A program made the position numbers and the translations under genes. A stretch of 10,376 bases of DNA from Planctomycetota bacterium. Lineage in GTDB: Bacteria > Planctomycetota > SZUA-567. The notes under the pieces are model-generated. The model had not been told where the DNA came from and ran no database searches. It saw only the letters and a list, made by a program, of their open reading frames with translations. The DNA lies in the NCBI GenBank assembly GCA_031270145.1, contig JAISYD010000272.1:1-10376 (forward strand). The letters are read 5' to 3'. Positions 4,211-10,376 of the stretch are shown here, piece by piece (position 1 is the stretch's first letter; each line of letters opens with the position of its first letter).

Positions 4211-7207
4211 ATGAACGAGGCGGCAACGGCGCTGGCGCTTCCCGCCGTCCCCAACCAGGGTTTTCCGGAACCGCGATCGGCCCCGCCGCCGATCTCCCTC
4301 ACCTCGGACTGTATGCTGGGCGCCCTGGCCTCCCCCCTCAACCAAACGCTCGACAAGGCCGACGGCGACTTCCTGGCCGGCCTGCTCGACGCCGGCTCGG
4401 ACGATCCGTCGCTGCGCGACTACGGCGACCGCTACCGCTACCTCGACGTGCTGGGGGAGGGCGGCCAGGGCAGGGTGCTCCGCTTCCACGACGCCACCCT
4501 CGACCGGGACGTCGCCATCAAGGTGTTGAAGCCCCCCCACACCGACGACCGGGAACGGCTGCTGGAAAACGAGGGCCGCCTGGGCGGCATGTTGGAACAC
4601 CCCAATATCCTGCCCACCTACGACTTGTGCCGGGACGAAACCGGCAGCCCCTTCCTGGTGATGAAAAAGGTGGAGGGGGTGAGCCTGGACGAGTTGCTTA
4701 AAAAGGCCCATGCCGAGGGGAGCGGCGTCGGTTCCGGCGGGGATTGGGGCGAACTGTCCCTCCGCCGCCTGCTGAACATTTTCCTCCAGGTCTGCCACGC
4801 CATCGGCTATGCCCATTCGCGTGGCGTCCTGCATCTTGATTTGAAGCCGCAAAACGTCAAGATAGGCCCGTTCGGCGAGGTCTATGTCCTGGACTGGGGC
4901 TTCGCCTCCCGCATCAAGGACATGCCTAAGCTGGTGGCCGGAACGCCTCTTTTCATCGCCCCCGAGCGTTTCCGGCCCGGCCAGCCGGACGAGCGCTGCG
5001 ACGTCTATTCCCTCGGGGTCATGCTTTACCGCATCCTGGTGAACCAGTTGCCCCGCGACGTGGGCAGAACCTCGTTCAAGGATTTCCGCCGCCGCTTCCA
5101 CGAATTCCCGATCATCCCCCCCCGCCGGCGGAACCCTTCCCTGCCCCGCGATCTCGAGGCCATCGTCATGAAGGCCCTGTGCGAAAATCCGGAAGACCGC
5201 TACCGGAATGTGGCCGGACTGGCCGGGGATCTGGAGCGCTTCCTCGATATCCTGCCGGTGGCGGCCTACCGCGAGGGCTGGTTCGGCCGCTCCCTCAAAT
5301 TCGCCCGCCGGCATCGGGCGGCGGTTTTCGCCGGGGCGGTGATGCTGGCGGCGGCGGCGTTCACCGTCATGGCCTCCATCCGGGCCAGGCGCCTGGCGGC
5401 CGAGGCGGCCGAGGTCCAGGCGCGGGTTGAGGACGAGCAGCGCCGGCGGGAACTGACCAACCTGGAGCTAATCAAGGCGGAGGAGGCGAGGCGGCTGCAA
5501 ATGGAGGCCCGGCAGCGGGAGGAGGAGGCGGTGCGGCGAGAATTGCTGCGGCGCCGGGCCGCCGCCCGGGTGCCGCTGGAAAAGGGCATGGACATCATGG
5601 ACAAGTCCAGGTCCGCCGTCGACAAGGAGCGGAACAAGGCCAAAAAACTGCAACTCCTCCAGCCCGCCATCGATTTCTTCTCGCAGGCCCTGGCCATCCT
5701 CGAGGCCGGCGGATCCTCCAGCCGGGACGCGGCCGAGGCCTATTACGCCCGGGCCCGGGCCTTCGAGCGGGCGCAGGAAATCTCCCGGGCCGCCTCCGAC
5801 TACCGCGCCGCCTACGGGCTGGACGAGTCATACATCATGGCCAGGTACTATCTCGGCCTGATCTACTTCAACAACATGGATCGGGATGTGAAAAACGCGC
5901 TGGCCGAATTCACCGCCATGAACGCCATCGATCCGGGCAACGAATTTTCGGAAATCGGCCTCGCCTACATCGAGGCCCACACCGGGCGGGAGGCCGAGGC
6001 GCTGGCGCGGGTGGATCGCCTCGAGATCGGGGAGCGGGCGGCCCGGGGCGAAGCCGGCCGGCCGGAGGAGTCGTGGCAAAACCCCGGCCTTTACAACATT
6101 TGGCTGATCCGGGGCCGGATTCACGGGAACCGCGAGGGGAAATTTTACGATCCCGAGAAGGCGATCGAAGCGTACTCCAATTTTTCCCGCTATGATCCCG
6201 ACAAGCCGGCCCCCTACATCAACCGGGGCATCCTGCATCTGGCCCTGCGGGATCAGGCCCTGCGGCGGAACGACGCCGCCGAAGCCGAGCGGCGGCTGGA
6301 TCTGGCCATCGGCGACTTCGATCTGGCCCTGGCCGCCGATCCGGGCTCGAAGCTGGCGCTGGAGCATCGCGGCTTCGCCCTCTTCAAATTCAAGAACCGG
6401 CTGGCGGAGGGCCAGCGCGACATCGAAGCCGCCATCGCCATCGACCCGACCTATGTTTCCGCCATTTTCGATCTGGCGGCGATCCATGAGACCCTGGAGC
6501 AATACGATTTGGCGGAACAGGATTACGCCAGGATCAGGGACATCAATCCGGATCACCCCAACCTCGACTACCGGCTGGGGATTCTCCGTTTTTACGCCAA
6601 CCGCCTGCCCGAGGCCGACGCCTGTCTCGCCGTCGCGGTCCAAAAGGCGCCGGACGCGGCCTCCCGCGCCGTCCGTCTGCACCGCCACGGCATCATCCGC
6701 TTCCTGCGCGGGGATTTCCAGGGGGCGATCGACGCTTTCAGCCAATCGCTCGCCCTGCGGCGGGACGGCCGGATTTATCCCGCCCTGATGCGTTGGCTGG
6801 CCGAATTCCGGCTCGGCCGGACGCCGGACGCGGCCGGATTGGCCCAAAACATCGACGCCGGCCCCGACAAGCCCTGGCTCGACATGGTGGCCGGCATTTA
6901 TCTGGGCGACGATCCCTTGGGCGAGGATCGGGCCATGTTGCTGGCCGACAGCCCCGTTGCCGCCTGCGAAACCGGCTTTTACCTGGGCGCCCGGGCCTGG
7001 GCGCGCGGCGAGACGGTGAATGCCCTGGCCTTCCTCAAGCGGGCCATCGACTCGGACGTACGCCTGTTTATGGAATACAGCATGGCGAAAATCCTCCATG
7101 AGCGGTTGGCCCGCGACAAGGAGGAGGCCGACCGCCTGCCCGACCGGGTGGGATCCCCTCTCCGCAAAGCCCCGGCCATCCCGGCGTCCGCCGCGGGAAG
7201 CCCATGA
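4211..7207 (+). CDS. PknB-like Ser/Thr protein kinase with membrane segment, coiled coil and TPR tail
   Basis: The product has 998 residues. The kinase domain (about 75-345) shows the Gly-rich loop GEGGQGRV (82-89), VAIK with Lys104, the catalytic loop HLDLKPQN (208-215, Asp210), the metal motif DWG (228-230) in place of DFG, APE (250-252) and DVYSLGVMLYRIL (264-276). The HRD arginine is Leu209, so activation-loop control may differ from RD kinases. Around 371-388 is a hydrophobic span (AVFAGAVMLAAAAFTVMA) flanked by basic residues, probably one membrane segment with the kinase inside the cell. Residues 392-450 form a charged Glu/Arg coiled coil. From about 484 to 950 there are repeated TPR-like units with AxxxYxxALxxxP patterns. 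An open frame continues far upstream, but it is the shadow of the preceding gene; the switch in sequence character at MNEAATALAL favours this ATG. The only SD-like sequence is a G-run at 4195-4200, so the exact start is less certain. TTG at 4181 is the alternative. Confidence 0.9.
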   Translation: MNEAATALALPAVPNQGFPEPRSAPPPISLTSDCMLGALASPLNQTLDKADGDFLAGLLDAGSDDPSLRDYGDRYRYLDVLGEGGQGRVLRFHDATLDRDVAIKVLKPPHTDDRERLLENEGRLGGMLEHPNILPTYDLCRDETGSPFLVMKKVEGVSLDELLKKAHAEGSGVGSGGDWGELSLRRLLNIFLQVCHAIGYAHSRGVLHLDLKPQNVKIGPFGEVYVLDWGFASRIKDMPKLVAGTPLFIAPERFRPGQPDERCDVYSLGVMLYRILVNQLPRDVGRTSFKDFRRRFHEFPIIPPRRRNPSLPRDLEAIVMKALCENPEDRYRNVAGLAGDLERFLDILPVAAYREGWFGRSLKFARRHRAAVFAGAVMLAAAAFTVMASIRARRLAAEAAEVQARVEDEQRRRELTNLELIKAEEARRLQMEARQREEEAVRRELLRRRAAARVPLEKGMDIMDKSRSAVDKERNKAKKLQLLQPAIDFFSQALAILEAGGSSSRDAAEAYYARARAFERAQEISRAASDYRAAYGLDESYIMARYYLGLIYFNNMDRDVKNALAEFTAMNAIDPGNEFSEIGLAYIEAHTGREAEALARVDRLEIGERAARGEAGRPEESWQNPGLYNIWLIRGRIHGNREGKFYDPEKAIEAYSNFSRYDPDKPAPYINRGILHLALRDQALRRNDAAEAERRLDLAIGDFDLALAADPGSKLALEHRGFALFKFKNRLAEGQRDIEAAIAIDPTYVSAIFDLAAIHETLEQYDLAEQDYARIRDINPDHPNLDYRLGILRFYANRLPEADACLAVAVQKAPDAASRAVRLHRHGIIRFLRGDFQGAIDAFSQSLALRRDGRIYPALMRWLAEFRLGRTPDAAGLAQNIDAGPDKPWLDMVAGIYLGDDPLGEDRAMLLADSPVAACETGFYLGARAWARGETVNALAFLKRAIDSDVRLFMEYSMAKILHERLARDKEEADRLPDRVGSPLRKAPAIPASAAGSP

Positions 7208-7238
7208 ACGGTCGACGCGCTTCGCTTGCGGCCGGGGA

Positions 7239-7267
7239 TTGCGCAAACATTGGGGATGGGCTATGAT
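7239..7267 (+). promoter_or_regulatory. Candidate promoter for the queC operon
   Basis: TATGAT (7262-7267) matches the -10 consensus at five of six positions and is exactly 17 bp downstream of TTGCGC (7239-7244), which keeps the TTG of the -35. Transcription would begin near 7274, leaving a leader of about 58 nt before the queC ATG. It lies in the only sizeable gap (124 bp) between the kinase and queC, where a new transcription unit would be expected. Confidence 0.45.
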
Positions 7268-7292
7268 TTTTGCGGCTTTGCCGCGAGGAAAC

Positions 7293-7312
7293 CCGGTTCC
7301 GTCCGGGACCGG
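7293..7312 (+). other. 8-bp hairpin in the queC leader
   Basis: CCGGTTCC (7293-7300) pairs with GGGACCGG (7305-7312), with one G-U pair and the loop GTCC. It ends nine bases before the GGAG ribosome-binding site (7322-7325). It does not resemble the preQ1 riboswitches that often precede queuosine genes, and no U-run follows. It could modulate translation, but that is inference. Confidence 0.4.
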
Positions 7313-7331
7313 CCGGCCAACGGAGATGTTT

Positions 7332-8024
7332 ATGGGCGAAAGAAATGCCGTGGTCCTGCTTTCCGGCGGCCTTGACTCCGCCACCGTACTCGCGCTGGCC
7401 GTGAGCGAGGGCTATGTCTGCCATTGCCTGTCCTTCGACTACGGGCAAAAGAACCGCCTTGAATTGGCCGCGGCCGGCCGCGTCGCCGCCGCCGCCGGGG
7501 CGACGCACCGGATCGCGGCGATTGGCCTGGGGGCCTTCGGCGGTTCGGCCCTGACCTCGGCCGACATCCCGGTTCCGAAAGGGACGGCCAGCCAGGGCAT
7601 TCCGCTCACCTATGTCCCGGCCCGCAACACCATCTTCCTCTCCTACGGCCTGGGTTTGGCCGAAACGCTGGATGCCGGGGCGTTGTTCATTGGGGTCAAT
7701 TCGGTCGATTATTCCGGTTATCCCGACTGCCGGCCCGAGTACGTGGCCGCCTACCAGGCCATGGCCGACTTGGCCACCCGCCGGAGCGTCGAGGGCCGCC
7801 GCATCCATATCCTGGCGCCGCTGCAACATCTGGACAAGGGCGGCATCATAAGGCTGGGGACCCGCCTGGGGGTGGATTATTCCCTCACCCTGACCTGCTA
7901 CGACCCCTTGCCGCCGGAGGGGCTGGCCTGCGGCGAATGCGAATCCTGCCGTCTGCGCCGGGAGGGATTCAGCCAGGCCGGCGTTCCCGACCCGACCCGG
8001 TATGGCCTGAAGGGACGCGTCTGA
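7332..8024 (+). CDS. queC: 7-cyano-7-deazaguanine (preQ0) synthase QueC
   Basis: QueC converts 7-carboxy-7-deazaguanine to preQ0 using ammonia and ATP, in the cytoplasmic pathway to queuosine in tRNA. The 230-residue length matches the family (E. coli QueC is 231). The ATP-pyrophosphatase P-loop is SGGLDS (11-16). Other family signatures are SFDYGQ (34-39), VPARNT (95-100) and GVNSVDYSGYPDCRPE (121-136). The zinc ligands are the C-terminal Cys189, Cys200, Cys203 and Cys206 in TCYDPLPPEGLACGECESC. The second ATG, at 7332, is chosen because GGAG (7322-7325) lies 6 bp upstream; the ATG at 7326 directly abuts that site. The gene heads a three-gene run, with the methyltransferase starting 3 bp after its stop. 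No other queuosine gene is in the window. Confidence 0.96.
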   Translation: MGERNAVVLLSGGLDSATVLALAVSEGYVCHCLSFDYGQKNRLELAAAGRVAAAAGATHRIAAIGLGAFGGSALTSADIPVPKGTASQGIPLTYVPARNTIFLSYGLGLAETLDAGALFIGVNSVDYSGYPDCRPEYVAAYQAMADLATRRSVEGRRIHILAPLQHLDKGGIIRLGTRLGVDYSLTLTCYDPLPPEGLACGECESCRLRREGFSQAGVPDPTRYGLKGRV

Positions 8025-8027
8025 ATT

Positions 8028-8612
8028 ATGGCGAACGGCGAAACCCGTTTTTTCATCGGGCAGCTCCTGAACAAGCCCGGCAGCACCGGCGCCCTGTTGC
8101 CCAGTTCCGGCCGGCTGGCGGCCAGGATGATCGAAAACGCCCGCATCCAGCCGGATTCGGTGGTGGCCGAATACGGTCCGGGCACCGGCGCCTTCACCGG
8201 CCCCATTCTGAGGGAGCTTAAACCCGGCCAGCGCTTTTTCGCCATCGAGGTGAACGAAAATTTCGCCGGAGAGTTGGAGAAACGTTTTCCCGATTTGCAC
8301 GTCCACCGTTGTTGCGCCTCGGGAGTGGCGGACTGTTGCCGCCGGGAAGGGGTGGATCGGGTGGATCGGGTGGTTTCCGGCCTGCCCTGGGCGATTTTCC
8401 CCGATGATCTGCGGGACAGGATCCTGGACGCCATGCTGGAAGTGATGCCGGACGGGGGGGTGTTCGTCACCTTCGCCTATCTCCACGCCCTGCTCCTGCC
8501 GGCCGCCAGGCGCTTCAGGCGCGCCCTCGGGAGCCGCTTCTCCCGGGTGGAGTCGAGCAAGCCGGTTTGGCTTAACCTGCCGCCGGCCCTGGTTTACCGC
8601 TGCGTGAAATAG
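8028..8612 (+). CDS. PmtA-like SAM-dependent methyltransferase (possible phospholipid N-methyltransferase)
   Basis: The 194-residue protein has a Rossmann methyltransferase fold: motif I EYGPGTGAFT (48-57), the acidic end of strand 2 in AIEVNENFA (72-80) and SGLPW (117-121) at the motif IV position. GALLPSSGRLAARMI (21-35) near the N-terminus and NLPPALVYR (183-191) at the end are typical of the short COG3963-type methyltransferases related to PmtA, some of which methylate phosphatidylethanolamine, and more distantly to KsgA. The substrate cannot be read from the sequence; a lipid is the best guess. It starts 3 bp after queC and ends 7 bp before gltX, so it is very likely co-transcribed. Two oddities are a CC-x6-CC pattern (95-96 and 103-104) and a 9-bp tandem repeat giving VDRVDRV (109-115). 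An rRNA or other small-molecule methyltransferase remains possible. Confidence 0.82.
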   Translation: MANGETRFFIGQLLNKPGSTGALLPSSGRLAARMIENARIQPDSVVAEYGPGTGAFTGPILRELKPGQRFFAIEVNENFAGELEKRFPDLHVHRCCASGVADCCRREGVDRVDRVVSGLPWAIFPDDLRDRILDAMLEVMPDGGVFVTFAYLHALLLPAARRFRRALGSRFSRVESSKPVWLNLPPALVYRCVK

Positions 8613-8619
8613 GAGCCGC

Positions 8620-10218
8620 ATGGACAGCAAGCCCCGGGTGCGCTTCGCGCCCAGCCCCACCGGCAACGTGCATATCGGCAACATCCGCGCCGCCATCTAC
8701 AATTGGCTGTTCGCCCGGCGCAACGGCGGCTCCTTCCTCCTCCGGATCGAGGACACCGATTTGGAGCGTTCCACCCCCGAGGCCATCCAGACCCTGTTGG
8801 AGGCCATGCGCTGGCTGGGCCTAGACTACGACGAGGAGCCATTGTACCAGTCCGGCCAAATCGCCCGCCACCGGGCGGCGGCGGAGAAAATGATCCGGGA
8901 CGGCTTCGCCAGCCGCCTTCCGGCCGGCCCGACGCTCCTCCACCTGGACGGCGGACTGCTGGACCCCGCCTTTGTCGGCGAGCCCCGGGAGGAAACGGAG
9001 ATCGACGTCTCCAAGGGGGAGCTTTTCGTCACCCGGCGCGGGGTTGATTACGTCACCCGCGGATCGGACGGCAAGGAACATCACAACCCCGTCAGCCGGG
9101 ACGCCATGCCCGGGCTGGTCGTCCGCCTGGCCGGCGGCGGCGAGATTCCGGGCGAAAAGCTGCTGGGCCAGCCGCCGGGAAGCGCCGAAAAGGCCCTGGC
9201 CGCCAAACCGGCGGGGCTGAGGTTCCGCCGCCGTTACGTCTTTTACCATGACCTCGTGCTGGGGCGGCTGGAAAAGCCGCTTGATTCCATCCGCGATCTG
9301 GTGATCCTTAGATCCGACCAGACCCCGGTCTTCCATCTCGCCAATGTGGTTGACGACGCCACCCAGGGGGTGACCCATGTCCTGCGCGGCAACGACCATG
9401 TCGAAAACACCTACCGGCACCTGTTCATCTTCAGGGCGCTGGGCGAAAAACCGCCGCGCTACGGGCATTTTCCGATGATCGTGAATGCCCGGGGCAAACC
9501 CTACTCCAAGCGGGACGGCGACGCCTATGTGGGCGATTTCCGGGCCAAGGGCTACCTGCCCGAATGCCTGTTCAATTTCCTCGCCCTGTGCGGCTGGGGC
9601 CGCGGGGACGGCGTGGAAATAATGGATCGCCGGGAAATGGCCGCCCACTTCGATTTGGCCCGCGTGTCCGCCTCCCCCTCCCGGCTCAATCCGGAAAAGC
9701 TGGCCTGGATGAATGGGCAATACCTGATGCGGGCGGCGCCGGAGGAACTGCTGCCCCAGGTGCGGGCCGAGCTGGCCGCCTCCGGGACGGCGGCCGGGGA
9801 CATCGATCCGGCCTGGCTGGGCCGGCTGATCCGGCTGGAGCAGGAGCGGCTCAAGACCGTCCGCGACTTCGTGGCCAACACCCGTTTCTTTTTCGTCGAC
9901 CGGGTGCAATTGGACCCCAAGGCGGTCGACAAGGCGCTGCGGAAAAACGACGGCCTTGGCTTCCGGATTTTGGCCGGCCTGTTGCGGGTTTTCCGGGAAA
10001 CGCCGGCCTGGCTGGCCGGCGACCTGGAAAAGGCGGCCCTGGCCTATGGCGAGGCGCAAGGGCTCAAGGCCGGCGACTTGGCCCAGCCGGCGCGGGTGGC
10101 GGTCACCGGCGGCTTGGTCAGCCGGGGCATCTGGGAGACTTTGGAGCTCCTGGGCCGCGAAAAGACCCTCGCCCGGATGGAGCAGGCCCTGGCCGCCCAA
10201 CCGGGCGCCCAGGCCTAG
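8620..10218 (+). CDS. gltX: Glutamyl-tRNA synthetase with a divergent catalytic insertion
   Basis: This class I synthetase charges tRNA with glutamate. RFAPSPTGNVHIGNIRAA (8-25) is the HIGH region (HIGN here), LLRIEDTDLERS (40-51) is diagnostic, and GKPYSKRDG (292-300) is the KMSKS loop. VVDDATQGVTHVLRGNDHVENT (243-264) and the C-terminal helical anticodon-binding half (about 340-532, with SRLNPEKLAWMNGQYL) are also clear. At 532 residues it is longer than the usual 460-500. Residues 96-200 lack the 'Y-C-F/Y-C' zinc-type motif and the 'YDGxCR' stretch seen in many GluRS, and an extra stretch lies around 172-200. Because the anticodon-binding domain is present, it is not the short GluQ-type enzyme that modifies queuosine. 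TAGGAG (8611-8616) just before the ATG is the ribosome-binding site and overlaps the methyltransferase stop. It may serve tRNA-Glu, or also tRNA-Gln if the organism uses the amidotransferase route. Confidence 0.93.
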   Translation: MDSKPRVRFAPSPTGNVHIGNIRAAIYNWLFARRNGGSFLLRIEDTDLERSTPEAIQTLLEAMRWLGLDYDEEPLYQSGQIARHRAAAEKMIRDGFASRLPAGPTLLHLDGGLLDPAFVGEPREETEIDVSKGELFVTRRGVDYVTRGSDGKEHHNPVSRDAMPGLVVRLAGGGEIPGEKLLGQPPGSAEKALAAKPAGLRFRRRYVFYHDLVLGRLEKPLDSIRDLVILRSDQTPVFHLANVVDDATQGVTHVLRGNDHVENTYRHLFIFRALGEKPPRYGHFPMIVNARGKPYSKRDGDAYVGDFRAKGYLPECLFNFLALCGWGRGDGVEIMDRREMAAHFDLARVSASPSRLNPEKLAWMNGQYLMRAAPEELLPQVRAELAASGTAAGDIDPAWLGRLIRLEQERLKTVRDFVANTRFFFVDRVQLDPKAVDKALRKNDGLGFRILAGLLRVFRETPAWLAGDLEKAALAYGEAQGLKAGDLAQPARVAVTGGLVSRGIWETLELLGREKTLARMEQALAAQPGAQA

Positions 10219-10376
10219 CCGCCCAGAGCCTGGACGATGTCGGCAAGCAGATCCGGCCCCGACTCCAAACCCACCGACAGGCGGACCAGGCGGTCGGTGA
10301 TGCCGCGTCTCTCGCGCTCCGGCTTGGGCATGGCGGCGTGCGACATGGTCGCCGGATGGCTCATGATGCTTTCCAC
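10215..10376 (-). CDS. C-terminus of a Cys/Met-metabolism PLP-dependent enzyme
   Basis: Read on the minus strand from the window edge, 53 residues are open to a TAG (complement of 10215-10217). The sequence VESIMSHPATMSHAAMP, then GITDRLVRLSVGLES and DLLADIVQAL is the classic C-terminal signature of the cystathionine gamma-synthase family, which also includes cystathionine beta- and gamma-lyases, O-acetylhomoserine sulfhydrylase and methionine gamma-lyase. These fold type I PLP enzymes work in sulfur amino-acid metabolism in the cytoplasm. The PLP lysine and the residues that separate the subfamilies lie outside the window, so the exact reaction cannot be assigned. The gene converges with gltX and overlaps it by 4 bp. 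Confidence 0.9.
   Translation of the reverse strand: MESIMSHPATMSHAAMPKPERERRGITDRLVRLSVGLESGPDLLADIVQALGG

Noticed and set aside
7204..7266. 20-codon frame overlapping the kinase stop (ATGA) as a possible leader peptide
   Set aside because: The overlap is suggestive, but the ribosome-binding site is poor, the product has no distinctive run of regulatory codons, and it ends on top of the queC -10 element.
5828..7384. 518-residue minus-strand open frame opposite the TPR region
   Set aside because: It is antisense to a well-supported gene and has no recognisable motifs. Long antisense frames are common in GC-rich coding DNA.
7068..8696. 542-residue minus-strand open frame opposite queC and the methyltransferase
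   Set aside because: It spans three clear plus-strand genes and an intergenic region, and no family motif is visible.
8905..9219. Frameshift explanation for the odd GluRS segment
   Set aside because: Other frames across this stretch show no missing GluRS motifs, and the main frame stays open with conserved sequence on both sides.

Overview
This is a GC-rich, gene-dense bacterial window. Seven of the eight coding regions read rightward; only the fragment at the right edge reads leftward. The gene content suggests a Gram-negative of the Planctomycetes-Verrucomicrobia-Lentisphaerae type. The pointers are a sulfatase-fold protein, a large membrane-anchored Ser/Thr kinase with a DWG motif and a TPR tail, and a glutamyl-tRNA synthetase with a YSKRDGD signature. 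That placement is inferred from family style, not from a marker-gene tree.

Left part (1-2159). The window opens inside a gene whose Ala/Glu/Lys/Pro-rich C-terminus holds a roughly 37-residue tandem repeat built around a KCPPI motif. A good sigma70-type promoter (401-429) overlaps the end of that gene. It probably drives a 438-residue sulfatase/alkaline-phosphatase-fold protein that has lost most of its metal ligands. A 338-bp gap follows. It holds a perfect 9-bp hairpin, a local AT-rich patch, and a third exact copy of the 18-bp DNA core of the KCPPI repeat.

Middle part (2160-7207). A secreted transglutaminase-fold protein, whose catalytic Cys position is Ala, is followed after 26 bp by a 998-residue Ser/Thr kinase with one membrane segment, a coiled coil and many TPR-like repeats. 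The two are probably co-transcribed and may form one envelope-associated signalling or scaffolding unit.

Right part (7208-10376). A candidate promoter precedes a compact operon of queC (7-cyano-7-deazaguanine synthase), a PmtA-like SAM methyltransferase and gltX, with gaps of 3 and 7 bp. gltX converges on the 3' end of a Cys/Met-metabolism PLP enzyme, and the two stop codons share a CTAG.

The most notable points are two neighbouring enzyme-fold proteins with apparently disabled active sites next to a kinase, the KCPPI repeat shared between a coding tail and an intergenic region, and a GluRS with a divergent catalytic insertion. No tRNA, rRNA, CRISPR array, insertion sequence or phage gene was seen.
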